DNA of 64,000 nt from Orientallactaga sibirica (Eukaryota > Chordata > Mammalia > Rodentia > Dipodidae). The DNA lies in contig JAEOAD010000888.1 of NCBI GenBank assembly GCA_036365145.1, positions 1,054,001-1,118,000 on the forward strand, read 5' to 3'. The notes beneath the pieces were generated by a model, which saw only the letters and a list, made by a program, of their open reading frames with translations, searched no databases and was not told the DNA's origin. Shown piece after piece: positions 10,655 to 21,377 of this stretch. The first letter of the stretch is position 1; every line of letters begins with the position of its first letter. A program made the translations under genes and the position numbers.

Positions 10655-11055
10655 TTTAAACACCATAAGAAGTTTATGCAGTGGCAATTATGACTCCCAT
10701 TTTAAATACAAAGAAACCAAGGCTCAAAAAGTGAAAGAGGGCTGAAGAGATGGCTTAGTGGTTAAGGCACCTGCCTGCCAAACCTAAGAACCCTGGTTCC
10801 AATCTCCAGGTCCCACATTTAGCCAGACACAAAAAGTGACACAAGAGCACAATGCTGCACTTGCCCACGAGGGGGTGCATGCGTCTGGAGTTTGTTCACA
10901 GTGGCTGAGAGGCCGCTGGCATGCCCATTCTCTGTCTCTCTCTCTGTCTTTCTCAAATAAATTTTAAAAATTTTTAAAAATTAAAAAAAAAAGAAGTGAA
11001 GGAGCCTGGACAAGATCACAAAGCTCACGTGATGGCAACCAGAACTCTAGCATTT
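10655..11055 (+). repeat. MIR SINE, split by a younger SINE
   Basis: gactcccattttaaatacaa and aaaccaaggctcaaaaagtg before 10740, then gatcacaaagctcacgtgat after 11005, make one MIR interrupted by the tRNA-SINE. Confidence 0.6.
10740..10993 (+). repeat. tRNA-derived SINE, long subfamily
   Basis: Head ggctgaagagatggcttagt, B-box region ggttccaatctccaggtccc, and an extra internal segment ending cttgcccacgagggggtgca that the short subfamily lacks. TSD aagtga(a)gag lies at 10729-10739 and 10994-11004 with one mismatch. Confidence 0.9.
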
Positions 11056-11284
11056 GCATGCATCCTGAGTTCTCACTGTCTCTGAAGCTGTGTATTCTTC
11101 CTTATGGGGCACAAGTTTTGCTTTCTTTAACAATATAGAGATCTTTCCACATGCATCTATGCCACTCACCTCCTTCTCATTAACTGCCTCAGATCATCGG
11201 GAGGGGCCGTGGCTATCTAACAGCTGCCTGTTGGTGGACAAGGATTGTTTGCCAGTATTTCATTATCGGGAAGAGTGATGAGAT

Positions 11285-11358
11285 ACGTATCTCTTCTTTC
11301 TCCCTCTCTCTCTCCCTCTCTCTTTCTCTCTTTTTCTCTCTTACTCTCTCTTGCCTTC
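11285..11358. repeat. CT-rich simple repeat
   Basis: Almost pure pyrimidine (CTCTTT/CCTCTC) tract on the plus strand. Confidence 0.9.
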
Positions 11359-11364
11359 CTATCT

Positions 11365-11580
11365 TGACATACTTTTGTGAATAGCTCTATAAAGCAAATT
11401 ACTAGAACTGGAATTGCTTTCTCAATGATACATATATTTTAAGTTTTGATAGGTACAGCTAGATTTTCCTGGACCAATTCACCATTCCCACTAATGGGAA
11501 TGCCTGTTTTCACAGCACTTTTTCTGATAACGCTCACTTTTATTAATCTTCCAGCATCCCTGGCCAGGTGGAGGCGCATG
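11365..11580 (-). mobile_element. Old L1 (L1M-like) fragment, antisense
   Basis: actagaactggaattgcttt, ggaccaattcaccattccca and actaatgggaatgcctgttt follow the reversed end of old L1 ORF2. Confidence 0.65.
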
Positions 11581-11735
11581 TATTATTACTTTACTTGCAC
11601 TTATTACCATGACGACCTGCACAGGTCACTTGCAGCTTGCTTCCTGTCTTTTGCCCATTGTGGGGAAGGGCGCAGCCTTTTATCTCTTATACATATGGAA
11701 AAGTCCAATTTCACTGAGGTTAAGTGTTCCTGAGA

Positions 11736-11924
11736 GAGCTGGAGAGGTTGCTCAGTGGTTACAGGCACTTGCTTGCAAAGCCTGATGGTCCAAATTTGAT
11801 TCCCCAGCGCCCATGGAAAGCCAGATGCACGTAGTGACATATTGGTCTGGAGTGCATTTGTAGCAGCAGGAGGCCATGATGAAGCCCTCCCTTAAAAAAT
11901 AAACGTTTTTTTTTTTTTTAAAGA
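11736..11924 (+). repeat. tRNA-derived SINE
   Basis: Head agctggagaggttgctcagt, B-box-like aatttgattcc, A-rich tail. TSD gttcctgaga / gttcctcaga at 11726-11735 and 11925-11934. Confidence 0.85.
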
Positions 11925-11934
11925 GTTCCTCAGA

Positions 11935-12270
11935 ATGATTCCAAAAGTAACTTCAGATGGTCTCTGGGCCAAAGAGAAGACAAAGGATCTCTCAGACTTG
12001 TTTAATAAGGCTGTTAAGAACAGATCCAACCAAGAGCCTTCACTTGATGATCTCAAGTAAGAGTTGGTAAGACCTGAGTACAGGCCAGAAGGACTAGACA
12101 GGAAGCATCCTGTGATCCCCTGTGTGAGTAAAAGGGGTCCCCAGGTGCTTCACATCAGCAAAGACATAGTATGGGGACAGGAGTTCTCAGTGCTGGCTGC
12201 AAGGACCCCCGCAACCCCACTCACCTGGAGGTGCGCCTACTTCATTGCTCTGGAACTTGGTTAAATACTA
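11935..12270. other. Unique sequence
   Basis: One 66-codon open frame lies at 12064-12264, with no splice or family support. Nothing else recognised. Confidence 0.3.
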
Positions 12271-12274
12271 GTTT

Positions 12275-12995
12275 TTGTTATTGTTAAATTATGTGTTTGT
12301 GTGTGTACATATATGGGTGCACACATGTATGGCACAGTGCAGGTTGGGCCCTAGCCAGACCACATGCTAGAAGAAACCAGGAAGTGGCTTCTGTGGGTGT
12401 GGCATCCTACACAGGCCTGGCGTGACAACAGCTACAGTCCCATGCTCGTGAGCAACCTGCCACGAGATGATCTGCCCAGAGACAGGCTGTCATTGGTCAC
12501 AAGAAGGGAACCACCCCATACAACCTTTGGCCAGTCAAACCCTTAAAACCCCCTACATTTCCTTGAATAAACGAGTTTGCAGCAGCTCACCCTCTGCCTG
12601 CTTCCACCCAACTCCCGGAGTCTGTGTTGTGACTCTGCGACTCTCACCCCCTACCTGGCGGAGACCCTGCCGTCCCTTCTGGGCTGGCCCTAAGAGGGAC
12701 CCCAACACACACATGCCACCATGTGCATGTAGAAGTCTGAGGACAATCTTGGGGTGTTTGTCCTCTCCTTCCATCTTATTTGAGTCAGGGTCTCCCTTGT
12801 TGTTGCCCCCACCACCACCATCCCCACAGCATGTGCTAGCTGGCTCTTGAGCCTCCAGATTCTCCTGGTCCTACTCCCCATTGCCACAGGCATGTTGGGA
12901 TCACAAATGTGTATGCCATTTTGTGCCCTTCTAGAGGACTCACATGGATTCTAGGGACTTTAATCACTGAACCATCTACCCAGCCATGCTGTTTG
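12275..12995 (-). repeat. B4-type SINE, antisense, split by an ERV LTR
   Basis: The left part (12275-12319) is TG-rich and ends gggtg. After the LTR (12714 on) come gcatgtagaagtctgaggac, gagtcagggtctcccttgtt and tgaaccatctacccagccat, the reversed B4 body and ID head. Confidence 0.75.
12326..12707 (+). mobile_element. Solo LTR, class II (ERVK-like), with 6-bp TSD
   Basis: Begins TGTATGGCACAG and ends GACCCCAACA. CACACA flanks it at 12320-12325 and 12708-12713, a 6-bp duplication typical of class II ERVs. A polyadenylation signal AATAAA lies at 12566-12571 with a ttaaaacc TATA-like site upstream at about 12543. The region after it (tctgtgttgtgactctgcga) would be R/U5. At 382 bp, with intact ends, it is a fairly young solo LTR; no gag, pro, pol or env is present. 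The 66-127-codon open frames over it are incidental. Confidence 0.85.
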
Positions 12996-12999
12996 TTTT

Positions 13000-13405
13000 T
13001 ACCTCTGCTAGTGATTCCACCATGCATCCATGCCATTAATTCTTCAGTTTCCAAACCTGTCAGATGCCCAGAACCACCAGGATTCTCACATGCCCATTTC
13101 ACCACACAGGCTGTGAAAAAAAAAATTAAGATTTACAATCTTCACTTCAGAAAGATGCTGAGGAAGCAGGTCTGAGGTGTTCTTGGTACTAGATAGGCAC
13201 TTGTCCTTCAGTATCTGCTGGGACCTGAGTCCACATCCCACCCCATGTCAAAAATCTCCTGGAACTCAAGAAGGTCTCCCACTTACCATGTTCCTTGCTG
13301 GGTTTACCTTGAACTCCAGGCTAGTTGTTGCATCCTACCCTTATTCTGTAGAATCAAACAGAGAGACCTTAGCTAGGTAGAACAATTCCTTTTATTTGTC
13401 TTTCT
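13000..13405. other. Unique sequence
   Basis: Short A tract at about 13117. No repeat or gene recognised. Confidence 0.3.
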
Positions 13406-13408
13406 GCA

Positions 13409-13636
13409 AATTTTTTTATGAGAGAGAGAGCAAGAAAGAGAGAGAGAGAATTGGCATGCCAGGGCCTCCAGCCACTGCAATTGAACTCCAGACATGTGCA
13501 CCACCTTGTGCGCATGTGCGACCTTGTGTTCTTGCATCACCTTGCGCATCTGGTTTATGTGGGATCTGGAGAGGTGAACATGGGTCCTTAGGATTTGCAG
13601 GCAAGTGCCTTAACCACTAAGCCATCTTTCCAGTCC
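13409..13636 (-). repeat. tRNA-derived SINE, intermediate/long type
   Basis: (GA)n tail, ggcatgccagggcctccagc, an expanded middle with several CACCTTGTGCG-like units, then cactaagccatctttccagt. Confidence 0.9.
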
Positions 13637-13687
13637 ATCTTGTTGTGTTTCTTTTAGTTGTGCCTTTGTTTTTGTTTTGTTTTTTAA

Positions 13688-13797
13688 TTCTTTTTGTATT
13701 TTTTGAGACATTGTCTCACTATGTAGCCCAGGCTGACCTTGAACTGGTGATTTTCTTGCCTTAACCTTTTGAGTATTGTGCTACCACCCCAACTCTT
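13688..13797 (-). repeat. B1 SINE fragment
   Basis: gacattgtctcactatgtag, cccaggctgaccttgaactg and gctaccaccccaa. Confidence 0.75.
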
Positions 13798-13939
13798 TTT
13801 GCTTTTTGCTTGTCTTTAATTACTTTTGAACCTGCAGTGCCATCTGCACAAAGGCCTTCCCTGGTTCTATAAGCCAGCCCACTTTTCTACCCACTCCCAC
13901 ACCACTACCCAGAATAGCACTCCCCAGATTTCTAACTGC

Positions 13940-14025
13940 CTACAGGCATGATATATTGTTTAAACTTACATTTCTCTTATTACTAATGATTGAGCATCTC
14001 TCCATATACTTATTTTAAAGTCAAA
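13940..14025 (-). mobile_element. Old L1 fragment
   Basis: tttctcttattactaatgat then gagcatctctccatatactt matches a reversed old-L1 motif (cattactagtgaggttgagcat). Confidence 0.45.
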
Positions 14026-14500
14026 ACTCTCTTTTATGCCAGTCCACCTTTTGCGAGATTAGTGCCAAATGGATTTCACCTTCCCACGTTTCATTGGGTA
14101 TCTGTTGGAGCTCTGGTCTTGTCATCTCTCCTAGTTCTGAGGACTGAGGCAAGGTGGCCCATGGGGATTGTGTCTAATTGTATTCTTACAGAATGGAGTC
14201 AGATTTCTCCATTGGTTGCTGCCTTTGCCCATTTCTCTAAGCAGCTTGGAGCATGGAGACAGGCCTCTGACATCCTCCTGTTGTCCACAGCCATAGAAGT
14301 AAGCCACATGCTCTGACCAATGTCATGTTCCACAGCCCACTCTTCTGCCCAACTCAATTTCCCCTTGCAGCCTCCCCTTCCCATTGGACCTGACCTTTCA
14401 CTCTAACACACTTTCCTCTGTGTGACTTCAGTGGTCCTTTGAGTAGTCAATATTTCTGCCTTATTCGCTTTGAGCTTCAATAACAAATTAACAGAAGTCA
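14026..14500. other. Unique sequence
   Basis: Contains a 108-codon open frame (13990-14316) that partly overlaps the L1 fragment. No support for coding. Confidence 0.3.
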
Positions 14501-14504
14501 CATG

Positions 14505-14872
14505 ACTGTCTCAGTCTGTTCTTGCTGCTGTAACAAAATATCTCAGGTTGGCTAATTTATGATAGTAGAAATTTACTTATCATAGTTCTGAAGTCTGGGA
14601 CATCTAAGATCAAGGCTCCGATATGTACTGTGTCTGGAAGGATCTAGTCTCTGCTTCCAAGATGGTGTCTTGAGCAATGTGTCCTTACATGGTGGAAGGA
14701 CAAAACCTATTTTATAAAGGCATTAATAGCATTCACAAAGGAGGCATTCTCATAACCTCAGCACTTCTTAAAGTTACCACATCTTAGTACTATTGTGCTG
14801 GGGATTAAGTTTCAATACAAATTTAAGAGGCTTACAAACAAATCATGGCGTAGGCCACAAGCATTTACTTCT
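14505..14872 (-). mobile_element. MLT1/MST-like LTR, antisense
   Basis: tctcagtctgttcttgctgc, tgtaacaaaatatctcaggt, catagttctgaagtctggga and cttacatggtggaaggacaa follow the reversed MaLR LTR consensus. Confidence 0.75.
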
Positions 14873-14914
14873 CACAATTCTAGGACCCCAGTGTTGTTAC
14901 TTTTGTGCACTGCA

Positions 14915-15165
14915 ACCAAAGTACCCAAGAGAACAATTTAGAGGGAAGATTTATTTTGGCTCATATTGTCAAGGAATTCAGTCCATGGTCATGTGGCCTC
15001 ATGGGCTATGGTAGAACTCCACAGCAGAAGGAGTGGTGGCAAAAAACATTCTTAATATCAAAGCCAGCAGAGAGAGAGAAAGAGACCAGAGATCCCATAC
15101 AACTTTCAAAGTGGTCACAGCTCCCAGTGGTCCACTGCCTTCATGGAGGCCCCTTTTCCCAGTTG
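14915..15165 (-). mobile_element. LTR-like repeat, antisense
   Basis: gagggaagatttattttggc, attcagtccatggtcatgtg and cagcagaaggagtggtggca resemble reversed rodent MaLR-like LTRs. Confidence 0.55.
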
Positions 15166-15167
15166 TA

Positions 15168-15383
15168 GTCAGCTTCTTGTTGCTGGGATGAACTTCCAAT
15201 CAGGTACAATTTATGGGAGAAACTGGTTTATTTCAATTTACAAATTGGAAAGCCCAGGGACAGCAGAGAGTCCAGGAAGGTTTTGGACATCTAGCACATG
15301 GCAAAGACAGGAGCCAAGGAACTCTGGGAGCTCTCAGCAGCGGGTTTATGCACTTCTCTGGATTGGTGGTCTCCAGAATAGTA
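15168..15383 (-). mobile_element. LTR-like repeat, antisense
   Basis: Second element: gtcagcttcttgttgctggg, gagaaactggtttatttcaa and gacaggagccaaggaactct. It ends near the B1 TSD. Confidence 0.4.
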
Positions 15384-15396
15384 TGCACACATCTTT

Positions 15397-15546
15397 TTTT
15401 GTGGTTTTTCGAGGTAAGGTTTCACTTTAGCTCAGGCTGACCTGGAATTCACTATGTAATCTCAGGGTGGCCTCAAACTACGGCAATCCACCTACCCTCT
15501 GCCTCCCAGCACTGGGATTAAAGGTGTGCACCACCACGGCCGGCTG
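15397..15546 (-). repeat. B1 SINE with TSD
   Basis: Full reversed B1: tcaggctgacctggaattca, agcactgggattaaaggtgt, caccaccacggccggc. TSD tgcacacatcttt (13 bp, perfect) at 15384-15396 and 15547-15559. Confidence 0.95.
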
Positions 15547-15559
15547 TGCACACATCTTT

Positions 15560-15785
15560 GGGTGTGATAATATACCCTTTGTGATTTAGGGAAAATATGC
15601 ACATTTCTATTTCAGTGTAATCTTGGTTTATCTTATTTCCCTTTTATTGCACTACAATAAACATATAATAAGCATGCTTGTATAAGTTAAAAATAAGTAA
15701 ATGTACAATTTACCACAGTGTATAGTTAAGATACAAATATGTTCTACATCCTTCTATACAGAATATTGTCTAAGAACTAGCAGCA
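15560..15785. other. Unique AT-rich sequence
   Basis: No repeat or gene recognised. Confidence 0.3.
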
Positions 15786-15872
15786 TGAGCAGCATCCGAG
15801 CACTTGTGGGAACTGCAGAACCTCAGGGTGCATGCACACTCAGTTCATTTTTACAGGTCATCACCTCCAAAT
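15786..15872 (+). repeat. MER5-like DNA transposon remnant
   Basis: gcagcatccgagcacttgtg followed by ggaactgcagaacctcaggg parallels the MER5A core. Confidence 0.4.
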
Positions 15873-16338
15873 TCAATCCATAGCTTTAAAACAGTAATTC
15901 TATTCCCACCACCTTATTCCTTTCTTTGGCCTCCTCTTCTCCCAAAATCCTTCCTTCTTGTTCCTTTAGTTTAAAAACAAGCTTCTGTGGATGCAAATGG
16001 ACATAGACCGATGGCAGCAGAGTGCCGACAGGGGCTGTTAAAGAGAGATTGAGTGTTTCCCTTACTAGCCTCAGCTAGTAAAAACACCCTATTACACGTA
16101 TAAACTTATTATTTTCTTATCTTTCCCTACCCCAGGTAATTTGGTTTTCTCACATTGATCTATGTTCTTTATAAAGCACCAAAGCCACTATTCCTACCAT
16201 TTGGCATATGGATTCTGTGAACATGTAGAGACAAGCACATTACGTAGGATCTGTTTAGTCAGGACCTTGGAGCATTCATAAGGGAAGAATTTGTGTGGCT
16301 TTAAACCTAGTCGTCAGTCTATTCAGCAGAGCCCAGGT
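15873..16338. other. Unique 5' flank of the minisatellite
   Basis: No repeat recognised. Its end (cagcagagcccaggtgtggc) grades into degenerate units of the array. Confidence 0.35.
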
Positions 16339-18480
16339 GTGGCAGCCCTGGTATCACCCCATCACAGCAGCCTGTTCAACAGAGTACCATCGCGTCACAG
16401 CAGCCTGTTCAACAGGGTACTACCGCATCACAGCAGCCTGTTCAACAGAGTAACAGGTACCACCGCATCACAGCAGCCTGTTCAACAGAGTACCATCACA
16501 TAACAGCAGCCTGTTCAACAGGTACCACCACATCACAGCAGCCTGTTCAACAGGTACCATTGCGTCACAGCAGTCTGTTCAACAGGTACCACCCCGTCAC
16601 AGCAGCCTGTTCAACAGAGTACCACCACATAACAGCAGCCTGTTCAACAGAGTACAATCACATCACAGCAGCATGTTCAACAGGTACTATCGCGTCACAG
16701 CAGCCTGTTCAACAGGTACCACCGCATCACAGCAGCATGTTCAACAGGTACCACCCCGTCACAGCAGCCTGTTCAACAGGTACCACCACATCACAGCAGC
16801 CTGTTCAACAGAGTACCACCGCATCACAGCAGCATGTTCAACAGGTACCACCACATCACAGCAGCCTGTTCAACAGAGTACCACCGCATCACAGCAGCAT
16901 GTTCAACAGGTACCACCACATCACAGCAACCTGTTCAACAGAGTACCACTGCGTCACAGCAGCCTGTTCAACAGGTACCACCCCATCACAGCAGCCTGTT
17001 CAACAGAGTACCACCACATCACAGCAGCATGTTCAACAGGTACCACCACATCACAGCAACCTGTTCAACAGAGTACCATCGCATCACAGCAGCCTGTTCA
17101 ACAGGTACCACCGCATCACAGCAGCCTGTTCAACAGGTACCACCCCATCACAGCAGCCTGTTCAACAGAGTACCACCACATCACAGCAGCCTGTTCAACA
17201 GGTACCACCACATCACAGCAGCCTGTTCAACAGGTACCACCACATCACAGCAGCCTGTTCAACAGAGTACCACCACATCACAGCAGCCTGTTCAACAGGT
17301 ACCACCGCATCACAGCAGCATGTTCAACAGAGTACCACCACATCACAGCAGCCTGTTCAACAGGAACCACCACATCACAGCAGCCTGTTCAACAGAGTAC
17401 CATCGCGTCACAGCAGCCTGTTCAACAGGTACCACCACATCACAGCAGCCTGTTCAACAGGGTACCACCGCATCACAGCAGCCTGTTCAACAGGTACCCC
17501 CACATCACAGCAGCCTGTTCAACAGGTACCCCCACATCACAGCAGCCTGTTCAACAGAGTACAATCACATCACAGCAGCATGTTCAACAGGTACCACCGC
17601 ATCACAGCAGCCTGTTCAACAGGTACCCCCACATCACAGCAGCCTGTTCAACAGGTACCACCGCATCACAGCAGCCTGTTCAACAGGTACCACCCCATCA
17701 CAGCAGCCTGTTCAACAGAGTACCACCCCATCACAGCAGCCTGTTCAACAGGTACCACCACATCACAGCAGCCTGTTCAACAGAGTACCATCGCGTCACA
17801 GCAGCCTGTTCAACAGGTACCACCCCATCACAGCAGCCTGTTCAACAGAGTACCACCGCATCACAGCAGCCTGTTCAGCAGAGTACCGCCGCATCACAGC
17901 AGCCTGTTCAACAGAGTACCACCCCATCACAGCAGCCTGTTCAACAGGAACCACCACATCACAGCAGCCTGTTCAACAGAGTACCACCCCATCACAGCAG
18001 CCTGTTCAACAGAGTACCACCCCATCACAGCAGCCTGTTCAACAGTAACCACCACATTACAGCAGCGTGTTCAACAGAGTACCATCACATCACAGCAGCA
18101 TGTTCAACAGAGTACCACCACATCACAGCAGCCTGTTCAACAGAGTACCACCACATCACAGCAGCCTGTTCAACAGAGTACCATCGCATCACAGCAGCCT
18201 GTTCAACAGAGTACCACCCCATCACAGCAGCCTGTTCAACAGAGTACCACCACATCACAGCAACCTGTTCAACAGGAACCACCACATTACAGCAGCCTGT
18301 TCAACAGAGTACCATTGCATCACAGCAGCCTGTTCAACAGAGTACCACCGCATCACAGCAGCATGTTCAACAAGTACCACCCCATTGCAGCAGCCTGTTC
18401 AACAGAGTACCATCTATCTCATCACGGCAGCCTGTTCAATAGGATGCCTCCACATCACCACAGCCTGTTCAACAAGGGCA
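16339..18480 (+). repeat. Minisatellite, about 65 units of 32/33 bp
   Basis: Each unit reads GTACCACC, then RCATCACAGCAGC, then CTGTTCAACAG. Two length classes exist: a 32-bp unit joined as CAACAGGTACC and a 33-bp unit joined as CAACAGAGTACC. The core CTGTTCAACAG is an interrupted palindrome. The array is open in all three forward frames over 404, 589 and 662 codons, with motifs such as TSQQPVQQ, HHSSLFNR and ITAACST. I call it non-coding: frames switch whenever a 32-bp unit occurs, substitutions are not biased to third positions, and no promoter, splice or start context supports translation. Units agree closely, so the array is probably young or homogenised. Confidence 0.97.
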
Positions 18481-18549
18481 TAGGCGTGGCAGTCCTGCTA
18501 CCACAGCATCTCAACTCCCATATTTTGCTTTGTTTACATTATACATAAA

Positions 18550-19650
18550 CCTTATTTATTCCAAAAAAATTTTTTAAAAAGATCCAACAATATCAGAACC
18601 AATAGTTTCTGCAATGGAAACTCTATAGCCCCCACCAACATGCACTTCTCTGCTCACCCCACACCCTTACTGAAATACAGGCACATTCTTTTTATCAAGT
18701 TCAGGGATACTGTGGGACTAGATCAGTTGAGAGCCACAGCTTCATCCCCAGGGATAAGAATGAGTGAGTGGTTAGGACCTTGTATGTGCCTGAGGGGAGA
18801 GTTGTCTCAGTCTACACTTTCCGCATCTCCCCACCACCACCAGTGGAGGGTCTGTCATTTGAGGCACCCTTACATAATAGGCTCCATAATCTAAGAGGAC
18901 GCAGCTTCCTGCAGTTCTGCAAGTTAATGATGTGCTTTCCAGTTAAAGCCATGCCCATCCATCCAACCCGTGGAGTCTTCTCGCCCATCTCCACCCAGCT
19001 GATGATACTTCTGCTCCCTCTGTTTCATCTCATGATGCTTTTCCAATGTCCTCTCTGCCAAAGACTTGGCCCCGGAGGCTGTTTCTTACCACTTATTGCT
19101 TCTGCCTCAGGCACACTATACATTCCTTTTCCTTGGCTTAGCATGAAGCTTTCTTTCTGCAGATAACCAGGTCCAAAAAGCCAGCAGTCTCTCTCAGACA
19201 AAAAGACTCAGCTGACCATGTGGAATTAGATTAATTCAGAAAAATGCTTTTCCCATCTTCCGTGGTGTCCTTTGGTCCACAATGAACACTCCATTTTCCT
19301 AAGCTTGTGACTTTCTAGATGTTACCTCTCAAGAATCAATAAGCCTCTCTCTTGCCTTGTAAGGTGCAAAAGTTCTTACAGACAGATTTGATTTGCCAAG
19401 TTTATCTGCAAAAGACTAGATTTTGGAAAAATGAATTTCCTATCAAGATTTTTCTTTGACAATAAAGACTATTTGAGAAATGGGTGGCCAAAGCAATCCC
19501 AGTCAAAATGAAGGAGTCCATCTCTGAACCCATAGATTACCCTGTGCACATGGACCCATGCCCAAGTAGTGTAGCTATGCTGCAACATGCGCTTCTCCCA
19601 TCTGGATTGCTGAATTGAGACTTTCTAGCTATTACCAACTGAGTATTTCT
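18550..19650. other. Unique sequence
   Basis: No repeat recognised apart from an A-rich run near 18565. Open frames at 18640-18894 and 18768-19166 overlap and lack support. Confidence 0.3.
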
Positions 19651-19654
19651 TTTC

Positions 19655-20228
19655 CTTTCTTTTAAGACAGGATCTCAAGTAGCCCAGGCTGATTTCCAAT
19701 TCACTAGGTAGCTGAAGATGACCTTGAACTTCTGATCTTCTACTGTCAGAAGTGCTCCTGTTCAGATGAGAAGAATGACCACACAACCCAAAGGATCTCT
19801 GCAAGGTGAACTTTTATTCTGCAGAAGGTGTGCAGGTGCACAAATCTAGACAGGCAAGCCCTCCAAGCTGAAGTCTACTGAGCTTCTCTCCCTATGGTGA
19901 GTGATTTGGGTTTGGCCTCAAATCCTGCCACAATCCACTCATTTGAACTTGAATGATGTGAAAGTGGAAGAGGGAATTAATCTTCATGGAACATGCTAAA
20001 CATTCAGAAAGGCAGTGATCATTAAAAAATGGCTTCTTCACTTAAAATGGAGTAACTTTCTTTGACAGCAAATACTATTTTTTTCTTTCATTACTTTCAT
20101 CCTCCCCAGACTACTGGGATTACATAGGTGTGCACCACCACACTTGATTTCTTGGGTGCTGGGAATGAACCCAGGGCTTCATGCATGCCTGACAAATGCT
20201 CTACCAACTGAGCTACATCCTCAGCCCT
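19655..20228 (-). repeat. B4-type SINE, antisense, split by an LTR
   Basis: Left: aagacaggatctcaagtagc and gatgaccttgaacttctgat. Right (20100 on): cagactactgggattacata, then ID head ctaccaactgagctacatcc. Confidence 0.75.
19744..20099 (-). mobile_element. LTR-like insertion in B4 (antisense)
   Basis: Plus-strand ends TGTCAGAAG and TTACTTTCA give TG...CA. Read on the minus strand it has an AATAAA signal (ctgcagaataaaagttcacc) and ends caggagcacttctgaca, like an LTR R/U5. TSDs are not clear (ttctac versus tcctcc). 356 bp. Confidence 0.55.
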
Positions 20229-20229
20229 C

Positions 20230-20940
20230 AACTGAGAATTTCTGTCCTTGCAGTGTCTGTGTAGCTATGCCTGTATAGGGCCTACATTCCAGCATTGGAC
20301 CAAGCTTTGTTTGGACACAGCAGAAGGCAGATCTGATGCATATGTTCAAAACCACTTTTCTAGGGATATTGACATGGATCTATCAATTAAGAGGTGTTTT
20401 CCCTACATAGTAACTCAATATAAACTGAATAAATATGTTGAATAAAGCACCCTCTATTTAAACTAAAGATAAATATTGCATATAGGTTAATACTTAATCC
20501 CTCGTGGCTTTTCTCTCTTCTATGAGAGGCAGACTAATAAGAACTCTTTTCCCCTTCCCAAGTCCTGATACCACCGTGAGCTTCCCAATGGCTACCTCCA
20601 AACCAAGGCTTACTCATAAAGAGAATGGTCATCTACTTTCATCTGCTGCCACTACTTCAGGCCAAAGAAAACCTTGAAGTAAAAATGCCATATCCCACTA
20701 GCATTAATTCAAACTTACCAAATTCCTCCCATCAATTAGCTAAGCAGAAGTTGAACTTAGCTGACTACTTACATATTCAGTGCTTTCTGCAAATACTGAT
20801 CTGTTACTGCTTGGGTGCTTTCTCTGAAGGTTTAATAGCTTTATCCTTAGTAAACTCAGGCTTCATCTTCTAGCCCAACATTTTATAAGTAAGCTATACT
20901 GACCACTTTCTGTCCATGCTTTCACTAACAGAAAGGCAAA
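20230..20940. other. Unique sequence
   Basis: No repeat recognised. AT-rich around 20400-20500. Confidence 0.3.
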
Positions 20941-20943
20941 ATC

Positions 20944-21150
20944 AGGACTGGAGAGATGGCTTAATGGCTGAGGCACTTCTCTGTGGAGCCTAAGGACCCA
21001 GGACTGATTCCCCAGTACCATGTCAGCCAGATGCACATGGTGGAGCATGTGTCTGGAGCTCATGTGCAGTGGTTAAGGCCCTGGTGCACCAGTTCTCTCT
21101 ATCTCTCTCTCATAAGAAAATTAGTAAATAAAAATTTATTATTTAAAATG
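20944..21150 (+). repeat. tRNA-derived SINE
   Basis: aggactggagagatggctta, gattccccagtaccatgtca, and a (CT)n then A-rich tail. Confidence 0.9.
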
Positions 21151-21327
21151 CAAACTAATTTGCAATTCTTTTTTGTTCTCAGTTTCATAGAAAAGAAATA
21201 GCTATGGAATAGTATAAACATAATATGTACTCACTCAATATCCACTCATGTGGAGACATGCACAGGGCCAAAGACCTGCAAAGAAAGCTAGAAAAATGCA
21301 ATCCTTGGCTGAGAAAGTGATGTCTTG

Positions 21328-21363
21328 AATTAGAGTCTACATCTGTTCCTGGAGCATCTATTA
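21328..21363 (+). repeat. MER5-like remnant
   Basis: gaattagagtctacatctgt and gagcatctattaaaaataca recall MER5-type elements. It ends at the SINE TSD. Confidence 0.3.
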
Positions 21364-21377
21364 AAAATACAGATTTC

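Noticed and set aside
12364..12850. 60- and 127-codon plus-strand frames.
   Set aside because: They cover the solo LTR and the B4 SINE and have no independent support.
16339..18480. CRISPR-like array.
   Set aside because: Units are contiguous, with no unique spacers, in a mammalian genome.
16560..18548. 662-codon open frame (and 589- and 404-codon frames) as a repeat protein.
   Set aside because: It is produced by a tandem repeat with no stops in any frame. Frame changes follow the 32/33-bp unit mix, and no gene context is present.
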